From the NCBI RefSeq assembly GCF_946886895.1, contig NZ_CAMPJO010000002.1, positions 186,001 through 250,000 on the forward strand: DNA of 64,000 bases, in the 5' to 3' direction. The translations under genes were made by a program, and so were the position numbers. This document shows positions 17,220-26,241 of this stretch, piece by piece; positions within the stretch are counted from its first letter, which is position 1, and every line of letters starts with the position of its first letter. The notes under the pieces are model-generated. The model was not told the origin of the DNA. It saw only the letters and a list, made by a program, of their open reading frames with translations, and searched no databases. This DNA is from an uncultured Marinobacter sp. Its GTDB lineage: Bacteria; Pseudomonadota; Gammaproteobacteria; Pseudomonadales; Oleiphilaceae.

Positions 17220-18824
17220 TCACGGAGATGACGTTCGGTACGTGGTGGGGACCAGCACAGTATCCCGGGCCTCATTCAGCAAGCCCGGGTAGTCAAGGGT
17301 GTAGTGCAGGCCGCGGCTTTCCTTGCGCTGCAGCGCAGAGCAGATGATCAGGTCCGAGACGGTGACCAGGTTACGCAGTTCCAGCAGGTCGTTGGTCACC
17401 CGGTAGTTGCTGTAGAACTCGCCAATCTCCCGGGACAGCAGGTCAACCCGGTGCTTGGCCCGTTGCAGGCGTTTGGTGGTGCGCACAATGCCGACATAGT
17501 CCCACATGAAGTGCCGCAGTTCGTCCCAGTTATGGGAGATGATAACGTCCTCGTCGGAGTCCCGAACCTGGCTTTCGTCCCAATCCGGTGCTTCCGGAGG
17601 CTCGGGAATGTCGGATTCCCGACGGGCTATATCGGCGGCCGCGGCGCGGCCGTATACCAGGCACTCCAGCAGGGAATTGCTGGCCATCCGGTTGGCACCG
17701 TGCAGACCGGTGAAGGCGGCCTCACCCACGACGTACAGCTGATTGATGTCGGTACGGGCCCGCTCGTCGCTGACAATGCCCCCGCAGGTATAATGGGCCG
17801 CGGGCACCACCGGGATGGGCTGCCGGGTGATGTCGATGCCAAAGCCCAGGCATTTCTCGTAGATCGTCGGGAAGTGGTGGGTGATGAAGTCCGCCGGCTT
17901 ATGGCTGATATCCAGGTACAGGTGGTCCGCGCCCAGCCGCTTCATTTCATGGTCGATGGCTCTGGCGACGACGTCTCGGGGGGCCAGTTCACCGCGGTTA
18001 TCGAATCGGTCCATAAAACGGCTGCCGTCGGGCAGTTTCAGTAACCCTCCCTCGCCCCGAACGGCTTCGGTGATCAGAAAGGACTTGGCGTGCGGGTGGT
18101 ACAGGCAGGTGGGGTGAAACTGGTTGAATTCCATGTTGGCTACCCGGCAACCGGCCCGCCAGGCCATGGCCATGCCGTCTCCGGAAGCACCATCCGGGTT
18201 GGTGGTGTAGCGATAGGCTTTGGAGGCACCCCCCGTGGCGATAACGGTAAACCGGGCCCGGAACAGTTCCACGTGATTGTCCTCGAGGTTGAGCATGTAG
18301 GCACCGATACACCGGTTGCCCGGCAGCGACAACTTCCGGTTGGTGATCAGGTCCACCGCCACGCGGCCCGAGATCAGTTCGATGTTTGGCCTCGCCTGGG
18401 CCTGGGAGGTGAGGGTGGTGGACACCGCATGCCCGGTGGCGTCGGCCGCATGGATAATGCGCCGATGGCTGTGGCCACCTTCCCGGGTCAGGTGGTACTG
18501 GGCGTCGTTGTTCCGGGTGAAGTCCACGCCGGAGTCGATCAGCCAGTCGATGCTTTCCTTGCCATGCTCAACCGTGAAGCGCACGGCATCCTCGTGACAC
18601 AGGCCCGCGCCAGCGTCGAGGGTGTCCCGGATGTGATTCTCCGTGGTGTCCTGGCCATCCAGTACCGCGGCAATCCCACCTTGCGCCCACAGAGTGGCGC
18701 CACTGGAGATGTCGGCCTTGCTGACCACGCACACCTTAAGGTGTTGCGGCAGATTCAGCGCAACCGTGAGACCGGCCGCGCCGCTGCCGATAATGAGGAC
18801 ATCGTATTCATGGGACTGTGGCAT
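17220..18824 (-). CDS. nadB: L-aspartate oxidase
   Basis: NadB oxidises aspartate to iminoaspartate in NAD synthesis. The protein starts [25 protein letters not shown], with the FAD-binding GxGxxG. It continues with [48 protein letters not shown] and [26 protein letters not shown], all features of the SdhA/NadB family. Met at 18824 gives the usual N-terminus; an ATG at 18845 would add seven residues. It is divergent from the algU operon, as in Pseudomonas. Confidence 0.96.
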   Translation of the reverse strand: MPQSHEYDVLIIGSGAAGLTVALNLPQHLKVCVVSKADISSGATLWAQGGIAAVLDGQDTTENHIRDTLDAGAGLCHEDAVRFTVEHGKESIDWLIDSGVDFTRNNDAQYHLTREGGHSHRRIIHAADATGHAVSTTLTSQAQARPNIELISGRVAVDLITNRKLSLPGNRCIGAYMLNLEDNHVELFRARFTVIATGGASKAYRYTTNPDGASGDGMAMAWRAGCRVANMEFNQFHPTCLYHPHAKSFLITEAVRGEGGLLKLPDGSRFMDRFDNRGELAPRDVVARAIDHEMKRLGADHLYLDISHKPADFITHHFPTIYEKCLGFGIDITRQPIPVVPAAHYTCGGIVSDERARTDINQLYVVGEAAFTGLHGANRMASNSLLECLVYGRAAAADIARRESDIPEPPEAPDWDESQVRDSDEDVIISHNWDELRHFMWDYVGIVRTTKRLQRAKHRVDLLSREIGEFYSNYRVTNDLLELRNLVTVSDLIICSALQRKESRGLHYTLDYPGLLNEARDTVLVPTTYRTSSP

Positions 18825-18861
18825 TGGGTCGTTTTCGCAGGCCATACTATGGACGTGTATT

Positions 18862-18888
18862 GAACTAAACTTTACGCTTGCTGTCTAT
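18862..18888 (+). promoter_or_regulatory. Candidate AlgU/RpoE autoregulatory promoter
   Basis: GAACTA (18862-18867) and TCTAT (18884-18888) are separated by 16 bases and match the extracytoplasmic sigma-E consensus GAACTT-N16-TCTGA at five of six and three of five positions. The element lies about 140 bases before the sigma factor gene, which autoregulates in Pseudomonas and Escherichia coli. Confidence 0.55.
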
Positions 18889-19026
18889 TTGCCCTGACGA
18901 GGTGAGCCGCCTTCGGGGCGGCGTCACTGTCTCCATGAACGGACGCCGGGCAGCAGCATGACTCAACGAAATGTCGTACAAGCCGGCCAGTTGGCCATAA
19001 AAACAGGGAATTCCGGCACACCGTCC

Positions 19027-19644
19027 ATGACTCCTGACACAGACCAGAGACAAGGTGAACAGCCCGACAGCCAGACCGATCTGCAACTGGTTCGCAAGGT
19101 TCGCAACGGCGATCGCGCCGCCTTTGATCTTCTGGTGGTGAAGTACCAGTCACGGGTGGCGTCCATTATCAGCCGCTACGTGTACGACAGCCAGGAGGTC
19201 ATGGACCTGACCCAGGAAACCTTCGTGAAGGCGTTCCGGGCGGTGGAGCGGTTCCGGGGTGACAGTGCTTTTTATACCTGGCTCTACCGGATTGCGGTCA
19301 ACACCGCCAAGAATTTCCTGGAATCCCGGGGCCGCCGGCCCCAGGGGAGTGCGGACTCCGCCGAAGCCGAGAACTTTGACGACGGCAGCCGGTTGCGGGA
19401 TACCGCGTCGCCTGAGCGTCTGCTACAGCGCGATCAACTCCAGAAAGCGCTGACCGGCGCCATTGCGCAGTTGCCGGAGGAGCTGCGATCGGCGTTCCTG
19501 TTGCGCGAGTATGACGGCCTCAGCTATGAAGACATTGCACGGATTCTCGAATGTCCGATCGGGACCGTCCGTTCGCGTATTTTCCGGGCCCGGGATTCGG
19601 TGGATCGCCACCTGGGACCCTTGCTCAATCATTCCGTGACGTAA
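19027..19644 (+). CDS. rpoE: RNA polymerase sigma factor AlgU/RpoE
   Basis: This sigma-70 family group IV factor controls the envelope-stress regulon (and alginate in pseudomonads). Region 2 is GDRAAFDLLVVKYQSRVASIISRYV with DLTQETFVKAFRAVERFRGDSAFYTWLYRIAVNTAKN; region 4 is LPEELRSAFLLREYDGLSYEDIARILECPIGTVRSRIFRARD. ATG 19027 gives 205 residues; an upstream in-frame ATG at 18958 would add 23. Neither has a strong ribosome-binding site. It heads the operon with rseA, rseB, rseC and mucD. Confidence 0.96.
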   Translation: MTPDTDQRQGEQPDSQTDLQLVRKVRNGDRAAFDLLVVKYQSRVASIISRYVYDSQEVMDLTQETFVKAFRAVERFRGDSAFYTWLYRIAVNTAKNFLESRGRRPQGSADSAEAENFDDGSRLRDTASPERLLQRDQLQKALTGAIAQLPEELRSAFLLREYDGLSYEDIARILECPIGTVRSRIFRARDSVDRHLGPLLNHSVT

Positions 19645-19659
19645 TTGAGGTTGCCTCCC

Positions 19660-20214
19660 ATGGATGATCGTCTCAGAGAAACATTGTCTGCCATGATGGA
19701 CGACGAAGCCGATGAACTGTCGGTGCGTCGCCTGTTGTCCCACGAGCGCCAGCACGAGGTTCGAACCCAGTGGCAGCGATGGCAGGACATCCGTGACCTG
19801 ATGCACAGCAGCCATTCGCCAGCGGGCGATGTGGATGTGAGTGCGGCGGTGCGCGAGGCTCTGGATGGACGGGCACAGCCGTCGGTGCCGAGTGATGACA
19901 GCCGCCGGTCCGTCAGTCGCTGGCACTGGCCCGCTGTTGCCATGGTGTCCATGGCGTTGCTGGTGGGGTTTGGTGCGGGTGCGGGCTGGGATGCCAGTGA
20001 ATCCGGACCGGCCGCCCCGGTGGTCGCGGCAACCTCTGCCGGCGACGCGCAAGAAAGCGAGATGCCGGAAGTGGCCCTGCAAGGGCTGGACGACGAGCAA
20101 TGGGCGCAGATGAGCCAATATCTTCTGGAACATGCCCAGCACAGCAGTGTCGGGGCAGGGCGCGGCTCGGTGGGTTATGCCCGGCTGGCGAGTGCCAGTG
20201 GCAGTGGATACTGA
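19660..20214 (+). CDS. rseA: Anti-sigma factor RseA/MucA
   Basis: RseA holds AlgU at the membrane until proteolysis by DegS/RseP releases it. The 184-residue protein begins MDDRLRETLSAMMDDEADELSVRRLLSH, the cytoplasmic sigma-binding domain. A single membrane span follows at about residues 88-105 (WPAVAMVSMALLVGFGAGAGW), then a periplasmic tail ending SASGSGY. The small, poorly conserved tail fits the family. ATG 19660 is 15 bases after rpoE. The call rests on the N-terminal domain, topology and operon position. Confidence 0.92.
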   Translation: MDDRLRETLSAMMDDEADELSVRRLLSHERQHEVRTQWQRWQDIRDLMHSSHSPAGDVDVSAAVREALDGRAQPSVPSDDSRRSVSRWHWPAVAMVSMALLVGFGAGAGWDASESGPAAPVVAATSAGDAQESEMPEVALQGLDDEQWAQMSQYLLEHAQHSSVGAGRGSVGYARLASASGSGY

Positions 20215-20250
20215 AATGGTGCCGCAGGCATGAAAGAGGACAATCCAGTT

Positions 20251-21270
20251 ATGGCAAAAGCAGGCTTGTTGCCGGTCGTTGCCGCCGCCATTGTACTGGC
20301 ATCGCTGTCGACGGTGGTCACGGCGAGCGAGACCAGTGCAACCGACTGGCTGGAACGTATGGGGTCGGCGATCAACAACACGTCCTATCGGGGCGTCTTT
20401 GTCTATACCCGTGGGCAAACCGTGCATTCCATGCAGATCGCTCACCGGTTTGAGGATGGCATGGTGCAGGAGCGGTTGGTGCTGCAGGACGGTGGCACCG
20501 GCGAAATTGTCCGCCGGGGCATGAACGTGGTGTGTGTGCTGCCGGAGCGTGGCAGGGTTCGACTCAACGAGGTGATCCCGTCAGGCCCCTTTGCCAAAGC
20601 CTCGACCAGCCAGGTAATGCCGGTGGGTCGCTGGTATCACACCGAACTCAAGGGAGAGGGCCGCGTCGCTGGCTATGAGGTGGTGATGATCTCTCTGACG
20701 GCCCGGGATGAACACCGTTACAGTCATCGTCTATGGCTGGAAAAGTCCACGGGACTGCTGGTAAAGAGCAACGTCCGGGAAGCGGACGGGGATGTTCTGG
20801 AACAGTTCCAGTTTACCAGCCTGCAAATCACTGATGATATTCCGGACAGTGAATTCGAGATTCGCATGGAAGGCAAGCAGCTCTCTCGGACCCTGGATAA
20901 AAACAGCGGTCGCAAAAACACCGGCAAGTCATCGTCTCCCGCGTCCGGGCGGACGAGTGGCTGGACGCTTGGCTGGCGGCCGGACGGGTTTGTGCCGGCG
21001 GCAACACCACGGGCTGGCGAAGGCCGTGCCGTCGCTTTTTCCGATGGCTTGGCGGCGTTTTCGGTGTTTGTTGAGCCGGCTGGCCGGGTCGAGATGCCTA
21101 CAGGGGTCTCACGCATTGGCGCAACCACGGTATACATGCGACGCCTGGAGCAGGGAAACACTGGTTTCCTGGTGACCATTGTCGGGGAGGTGCCGCCGGA
21201 AACGGCGCGTCGGGTGGCTGAGTCCGTCGAGGTGGATCCGGCGTTCGCCCTCGGTGGTGACAAACCGTGA
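20251..21270 (+). CDS. rseB: Periplasmic sigma-E regulatory protein RseB/MucB
   Basis: RseB binds the periplasmic part of RseA and shields it from DegS until lipid or LPS signals displace it. The product has a signal peptide (MAKAGLLPVVAAAIVLASLSTVVTA) and the MucB/RseB two-domain body: DWLERMGSAINNTSYRGVFVYTRGQTVHSMQIAHR at the N-terminus and GWTLGWRPDGFVPA...VAFSDGLAAFSVFVEPAG at the C-terminus. A serine/lysine-rich linker (RKNTGKSSSPASGRTSG) joins them. ATG 20251 has AGAGGA ten bases upstream; an ATG at 20230 would put acidic residues ahead of the signal peptide. Its stop overlaps the rseC start. Confidence 0.93.
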   Translation: MAKAGLLPVVAAAIVLASLSTVVTASETSATDWLERMGSAINNTSYRGVFVYTRGQTVHSMQIAHRFEDGMVQERLVLQDGGTGEIVRRGMNVVCVLPERGRVRLNEVIPSGPFAKASTSQVMPVGRWYHTELKGEGRVAGYEVVMISLTARDEHRYSHRLWLEKSTGLLVKSNVREADGDVLEQFQFTSLQITDDIPDSEFEIRMEGKQLSRTLDKNSGRKNTGKSSSPASGRTSGWTLGWRPDGFVPAATPRAGEGRAVAFSDGLAAFSVFVEPAGRVEMPTGVSRIGATTVYMRRLEQGNTGFLVTIVGEVPPETARRVAESVEVDPAFALGGDKP

Positions 21271-21716
21271 TTACGGAGACCGGGCGAGTTGTGGCTGAAA
21301 AAGGCAACCGGGTCTGGGTCCGGACCATCCGGGCCAGTGCCTGTCAGAGTTGCGCGGCGCGCAGTGGTTGCGGCCAGAGAGTGCTGGCCACCGCAACCGG
21401 CGGGCGAGCCAACCAGGTGCTGGTGGCAAACACCGTGGGAGCCCGGGTCGGTGACGACGTGACCATCGGTATTGATGAACAGGCGCTGTTGGGTGCCTCG
21501 CTGATGGTCTACGCCCTGCCGCTGGTGTTGATGGTTCTGGCAAGCATTGCCGGCCACCAACTGTCAGAAGGCAGCGACCTGTTTGCCATGGCCGGCGCAG
21601 CCATCGGGCTGGCGACGGGATTCCTGGTCAGCAGACAGTGGCAGCGGCGCTCCGGTGCGGGCTTTGAGCCGAAACTGGTTCGGGTCAACCGGATCAGCGC
21701 TGAAACCTGCCAATAA
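21267..21716 (+). CDS. rseC: Sigma-E regulator RseC/MucC-like membrane protein
   Basis: RseC is an inner-membrane protein of the sigma-E operon with a modest positive effect on the response. The 149-residue product starts at a GTG that shares the GTGA overlap with the rseB stop. It shows the four-cysteine cluster SACQSCAARSGCGQ and two hydrophobic segments (LGASLMVYALPLVLMVLASIAG and AMAGAAIGLATGFLVS), the family plan. The cysteines may hold a metal or Fe-S cluster. The order rseA-rseB-rseC-mucD matches Pseudomonas. Confidence 0.92.
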   Translation: MITETGRVVAEKGNRVWVRTIRASACQSCAARSGCGQRVLATATGGRANQVLVANTVGARVGDDVTIGIDEQALLGASLMVYALPLVLMVLASIAGHQLSEGSDLFAMAGAAIGLATGFLVSRQWQRRSGAGFEPKLVRVNRISAETCQ

Positions 21717-21796
21717 AGCCTACGGATTTGTAAGTTGAAAATTCATTTCGCGATCTCAACACTGGGGTATCAGCAAGAGGTCACAGGGGGTAAAAC

Positions 21797-23287
21797 ATGT
21801 CGGAAATAACAACGGTTGCTCAACGTTCGCTGGTTCATCGCGTTTGCAGAACGCCGGGTGCCCTGCTGGGGATGTTGGCTATCGTTCTGCTGTCAGGCTG
21901 GAGCCAGATTACCCTGGCCCAGGGGCTGCCGGACTTTACCGAACTGGTGGAGGAGAATTCCAGTGCTGTGGTGAACATCAGCACAACCAGCGTTCCCGAT
22001 CGTGCCGGCACCAGCGGGCCGGGCATGCCGTTTAATGAGCGACAGTTGGAACAGTTGCCCGAGTTTTTTCAGGACTTCTTCCGCGGGCCCAGGTCGCCTT
22101 ACGGAGGACCTGGAGGACCTGGAGGGCCAGGGTCGGCCCAGCCTCGCCATTCCATGGGGTCCGGATTCATCGTCTCCTCAGACGGCTATGTGCTGACCAA
22201 CAATCACGTGGTTGAAGGTGCGGATGAAATCACGGTACGCCTGAGCGACCGTCGGGAATTGCCTGCCAAGCTGGTGGGCACGGATCCGCGCTCGGATATG
22301 GCGGTTCTGAAAATCGAGGGCGGCGAAGATCTGCCCGTGGTCCAGATTGGCAGTTCCCGTGATCTGGAAGTGGGCGAGTGGGTATTCGCCATCGGCTCAC
22401 CCTTCGGTTTTGACTACACTGTGACGGCGGGAATTGTCAGTGCCCTGGGGCGCTCGCTGCCTTCCGAGAACTATGTGCCATTTATCCAGACTGATGTGGC
22501 GATTAATCCGGGCAACTCCGGTGGCCCCCTGTTCAATCTGGACGGCGAAGTGATCGGTATTAACTCCCAGATCTATACCCGTTCCGGTGGCTTCATGGGG
22601 GTTTCCTTTGCCATCCCCATTGACGATGCCATGAACGTGTTCCGTCAGATACGAGACAAGGGGAGCGTGTCCCGTGGCTGGCTGGGTGTGCTGATTCAGG
22701 AGGTCAATCGGGACCTGGCAGAGTCGTTTGGCCTTGAGCGTCCGCGGGGCGCCCGGGTTGCCGAAGTCATGGAAGGCTCTCCGGCTGCGCAGGCGGGGCT
22801 GCAGGCCGGCGACATCATCCTTGAATACGGTGGTGAAGAGGTTCGCCTGTCGTCCGATCTGCCGCCGATGGTAGGCCGGACGCCTGTTGGCGAGACGGCG
22901 CAACTGACCATTCTCAGGAGTGGCCAGGAAATGCTGCTCGGTGTCAAAATCGGCAAGCTGCCAGAAGAAGGCGGCAGCCCGGCAGTGGCGCCTGAGCAGG
23001 GCGGTGGTTCGTCGGTGGAGCCCCTGGGCATGACCGTTGAGCCGTTACCGGCTGAACTGGCTGGCTCCCTCGGTGTCAGTGGCGGTGTGCTGGTGACCAA
23101 TGTGGTTCGTGGTCCGGCCTTCGAGGCGGGCATTCGTCCCCGGGACGTAATCACGGAAATCAACCGAAAGCCGGTGTCTTCAGTAGAGGCTTTCCGGGAC
23201 GTTGTCAGCGGACTGCCTGACGACCGGGCGGTATCCGTGAGGATTGTCCGGGAAGGGCGTGCCCTGTACCTGGTGATGAAGCCCTGA
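21797..23287 (+). CDS. mucD: Periplasmic serine protease MucD (DegP/HtrA family)
   Basis: MucD degrades misfolded periplasmic proteins and restrains AlgU activation. The 496-residue protein has an N-terminal signal segment (LLGMLAIVLLSGWSQITLAQG), a trypsin-like domain and two PDZ domains. The catalytic triad is His137 (TNNHVVEGAD), Asp167 (RSDMAVLKI) and Ser241 (NPGNSGGPLFN). PDZ1 starts near GWLGVLIQEVNRDLAESFGL and PDZ2 near LGVSGGVLVTNVVRG. A glycine-proline linker encoded by a 9-base tandem repeat precedes the protease core. It ends the algU operon and is followed by a strong terminator. Confidence 0.96.
   Translation: MSEITTVAQRSLVHRVCRTPGALLGMLAIVLLSGWSQITLAQGLPDFTELVEENSSAVVNISTTSVPDRAGTSGPGMPFNERQLEQLPEFFQDFFRGPRSPYGGPGGPGGPGSAQPRHSMGSGFIVSSDGYVLTNNHVVEGADEITVRLSDRRELPAKLVGTDPRSDMAVLKIEGGEDLPVVQIGSSRDLEVGEWVFAIGSPFGFDYTVTAGIVSALGRSLPSENYVPFIQTDVAINPGNSGGPLFNLDGEVIGINSQIYTRSGGFMGVSFAIPIDDAMNVFRQIRDKGSVSRGWLGVLIQEVNRDLAESFGLERPRGARVAEVMEGSPAAQAGLQAGDIILEYGGEEVRLSSDLPPMVGRTPVGETAQLTILRSGQEMLLGVKIGKLPEEGGSPAVAPEQGGGSSVEPLGMTVEPLPAELAGSLGVSGGVLVTNVVRGPAFEAGIRPRDVITEINRKPVSSVEAFRDVVSGLPDDRAVSVRIVREGRALYLVMKP
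22103..22129 (+). repeat. 9-base tandem repeat coding Gly-Gly-Pro in mucD
   Basis: GGAGGACCT, GGAGGACCT, GGAGGGCCA: three in-frame 9-base units encoding the GGPGGPGGPG linker ahead of the MucD protease core. Copy number could vary without breaking the frame. Confidence 0.85.
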
Positions 23288-23317
23288 TCCGGCCGCAAAT
23301 ACCGGAGTGACTGACAG

Positions 23318-23359
23318 AGCCCCCGAAGGTGTGACAAACGACACCTTCGGGGGCTTTTG
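23318..23359 (+). terminator. Rho-independent terminator after mucD
   Basis: A perfect 15-bp stem from 23318-23332 (AGCCCCCGAAGGTGT) to 23341-23355, with an 8-base loop, is followed by TTTTG. It closes the algU operon. A possible -10 (TATACT, 23361-23366) for the next gene follows directly. Confidence 0.95.
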
Positions 23360-23414
23360 TTATACTGGCGTCCAAACATAATAATCGTGGCCATGGAACG
23401 GACCGGATCAGACA

Positions 23415-26138
23415 ATGAACAGAAAGGATCTCCCCCTCCGAAAACTGCTGGAACTCCGCAACGCCTGGGTGGCCTGGCTGGTATTTTTTGTTGCCATCGC
23501 GGTGACGGCGACCCTGTGGCAGGTTTCCATCCGGCTGGTGGAAGATCGCACCAAAGCCCGTTTCCGCACCCAGTCGCTGCAGTTGAAGACCGCGATAGAA
23601 GAGCGCCTCCTGAACTATGAGCAGGTGCTGGCCGGCAGCGCCGGGTTGTTTGCGGTGGCTGGCGACGTCTCCCGGGACGAATGGCGTGAGTACATCGACA
23701 AGGTCGATATCAACCGGTATTACCCGGGTATCCAGGGCATTGGTTATGTGCGACGGATTGGCGTCCGTCAGATGGCGGATCATATCTCGTCGGTCCGTGG
23801 CGAAGGTGTCCATGACTATCTGGTACGTCCCCTGGGAACCGGTCCCTATTACTATCCGATGGTCTACCTGGAGCCAGGGACCGAGCGTAATCGCCGGGCC
23901 CTGGGCTATGACGCCTTCAGCGACCCGATTCATCGCACGGCGATGGAAAAGGCTCGAGACGAAGCCGTACCGACCGTGACCGCCAAGGTGGTGCTGGTCC
24001 AGGAGGAACTGGCGGAAGACCAGGCCAGCTTCCTTATGTACTACCCGGTGTATCAGGGTGGAACCATTCCGGACATTCGGGCCGAGCGGCGGATGATGCT
24101 GGCGGGTTATGTGTTCAGTGCGTTCCGGATGAATAATCTTCTGGACGGGATTGTCGGGCTGATCTCACCGTTTCTGGATGTCCGTATCTACGACGACGGT
24201 GTCATTGCCCGCGATAACCTGATGTACGGCTCCAATCTTGGCTCGCTGGACAACGAATTCAGCTTTGAAATGAGCCAGACCGTCAGTCATGGCGGTCGAG
24301 ACTGGCTGCTTCAGACCCGCTCGACACCGGCGTTCGATTACCTGGCATCGGACCCGCGCCCCCCCATCGTTCTCGGTTGCGGCCTGGTCATTAGTGTGTT
24401 GCTTTTCCTGTTTGTGCTGGCATTGATCCGGTCACGGCTGATGGTCCAGATCGGTGCCGGCCGCTACCGCGCCATCACCGAGGGTGCCGCCAATGTCACT
24501 CTGGTGATGGACCGCCTGGGGCAACCGCTTTACGCCAGCCCCTCAAGCTTCGATATCCTCGGGTTTGATCCGGATAAGGTCCATTCGCTGACGTTTGAGA
24601 GCCTGGTGCACAACGACGACTGGCCGCAACTGCAACAGGGTTTCGACCGTGCTGTGAAAGCGCCGGGCAAGCAGATGCCGGTTATCCGCGCCCGAATTCG
24701 CGATGCCGGAGGTGAATGGCGCGATATGGAAGGTACCTACACGGCGATGCTGTCGGTGCCCGGGGTCAATGGTGTGGTGCTCAGCCTGCGGGATCTGACC
24801 CAGTTGAAAGCGGCTCAGTCCGAGCTGCAGCGGTTGGCCTTCTATGATCCGCTTACCGGGCTTGCCAACCGCCAACTGTTCCGGGACCGGCTCAGTCATG
24901 TGGTGCGCCGCAGCCGCCGTAGCGGCGAGCCGGCGGCGTTGATGTTTCTGGACCTGGATGGTTTCAAACGCATCAATGACACGCTGGGACACGACGCCGG
25001 AGATGAACTGCTGTCCCAGGTTGCCCAGTGGCTTGAAGGCTGTGTGCGGGAAGAGGACTCGGTGGCGCGCCTGGGAGGCGATGAGTTTGTGGTGCTGCTG
25101 TCCAGGATCAGTGGCCCGGATGCCGCCGGGAAAGTGGCGGAAACCATATTGCGCCGGTTGTGCCAGCGGATCCGCCTCAACGACCATGAAGTGGGTATTA
25201 CCGTAAGCATCGGGATAACCATGATTCCCGATGACAGTGAGGATCCGGGTACGCTGATGAAGTACGCCGACCTGGCCATGTACCGGGCCAAGGAACTGGG
25301 CCGCAATACCTACCAGTTCTTTACGCCGGCCATGAATATCAAGGCTGCCCGCCGTCTGTTGCAGCAGGAGGAGCTGGCTTCCGCGCTCGAAGGCGACCGA
25401 TTTGTCCTGCATTATCAGCCCAAGGTGGATCTTGAATCCGAACGGGTGATCGGGGTGGAGGCGTTCCTTCGCTGGCACCACCCGGAAAAGGGGCTGGTTT
25501 CCGCCCAGCAGTTTATCGGCCTGGCCGAGGAGACCGGGCTGATTGTTCGCCTCGGGGAGCTGGCGCTTCGGCAGGCCTGTATTCAGGTGCAGGCGCTCGA
25601 GCGCGCCGGATTTGAGTCCCTGAAGATGGCAGTCAACCTGTCGGTGCATCAATTGACCGATTCCGGTTTCCTGGACATGATCCGGCAGGTGATTACCGAA
25701 ACCGGCGTGTCACCGGAACGGCTGGAACTGGAGATGCCGGCCGAGCTGCTTAACGAGGACCCGAGGATGCTTCGGGAGTTGCTGGTGGCGCTGCATGATC
25801 TCGGCGTATGCCTGATTCTCGATGACTTCGGCACCGGCTCCTGTTCACTGGTGGCACTGCAGCAACTGCCGCTGGATGTCATCAAGATCGATCACCGGTT
25901 TATTCGCGACATTCCGTACAACGTCAGCGCCACCGATGTGGCGTCCGCAGTGATTGCGCTGGCGCACAAACTGCATCTGACCGTGGTGGCCGAGGGTGTG
26001 GAGACGCCACAGCAACTGAGTTTTCTGAAAACCGCCGGCTGTGCCCAGTGCCAGGGCAACCTGTTCAGCTATCCCCTCGATGAAGATGCCCTGATCGGCT
26101 TCCTGATCCGGCAATATGAGCGGCCGTTGATGTCCTGA
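23415..26138 (+). CDS. Membrane CHASE-PAS-GGDEF-EAL c-di-GMP signalling protein
   Basis: The 907-residue protein starts with a transmembrane helix (residues 17-37), then a periplasmic CHASE-like sensor containing GIQGIGYVRRI and GPYYYPMVYLEPGTERNRRALGYD. A second helix (LVISVLLFLFVLALI, about 318-335) leads to a PAS domain, a GGDEF domain with intact RLGGDEFVVLL near residue 552, and an EAL domain. In the EAL domain the signature reads EAF (682-684) instead of EAL. DDFGTG, KIDHRFI and EGVET are kept, while the usual EITES block reads EMPAE. The cyclase half therefore looks active and the phosphodiesterase half is less certain. It stands alone between two terminator/promoter regions. Confidence 0.92.
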   Translation: MNRKDLPLRKLLELRNAWVAWLVFFVAIAVTATLWQVSIRLVEDRTKARFRTQSLQLKTAIEERLLNYEQVLAGSAGLFAVAGDVSRDEWREYIDKVDINRYYPGIQGIGYVRRIGVRQMADHISSVRGEGVHDYLVRPLGTGPYYYPMVYLEPGTERNRRALGYDAFSDPIHRTAMEKARDEAVPTVTAKVVLVQEELAEDQASFLMYYPVYQGGTIPDIRAERRMMLAGYVFSAFRMNNLLDGIVGLISPFLDVRIYDDGVIARDNLMYGSNLGSLDNEFSFEMSQTVSHGGRDWLLQTRSTPAFDYLASDPRPPIVLGCGLVISVLLFLFVLALIRSRLMVQIGAGRYRAITEGAANVTLVMDRLGQPLYASPSSFDILGFDPDKVHSLTFESLVHNDDWPQLQQGFDRAVKAPGKQMPVIRARIRDAGGEWRDMEGTYTAMLSVPGVNGVVLSLRDLTQLKAAQSELQRLAFYDPLTGLANRQLFRDRLSHVVRRSRRSGEPAALMFLDLDGFKRINDTLGHDAGDELLSQVAQWLEGCVREEDSVARLGGDEFVVLLSRISGPDAAGKVAETILRRLCQRIRLNDHEVGITVSIGITMIPDDSEDPGTLMKYADLAMYRAKELGRNTYQFFTPAMNIKAARRLLQQEELASALEGDRFVLHYQPKVDLESERVIGVEAFLRWHHPEKGLVSAQQFIGLAEETGLIVRLGELALRQACIQVQALERAGFESLKMAVNLSVHQLTDSGFLDMIRQVITETGVSPERLELEMPAELLNEDPRMLRELLVALHDLGVCLILDDFGTGSCSLVALQQLPLDVIKIDHRFIRDIPYNVSATDVASAVIALAHKLHLTVVAEGVETPQQLSFLKTAGCAQCQGNLFSYPLDEDALIGFLIRQYERPLMS

Positions 26139-26141
26139 TCA

Positions 26142-26170
26142 TGGCAATGGTGGCCCTTAACCGGTAAAAT
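26142..26170 (+). promoter_or_regulatory. Candidate promoter for lepA-lepB operon
   Basis: TGGCAA (26142-26147) and TAAAAT (26165-26170) are separated by 17 bases. The -10 is good and the -35 matches three of six positions. It lies about 70 bases before lepA, right after the GGDEF-EAL gene. Confidence 0.4.
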
Positions 26171-26241
26171 CACGCCGTTCCCGGATTCCGGCAGCGGCCC
26201 TCCGGGCTCAACCCCACGTCTTATACGAGTATTCATTGTCT

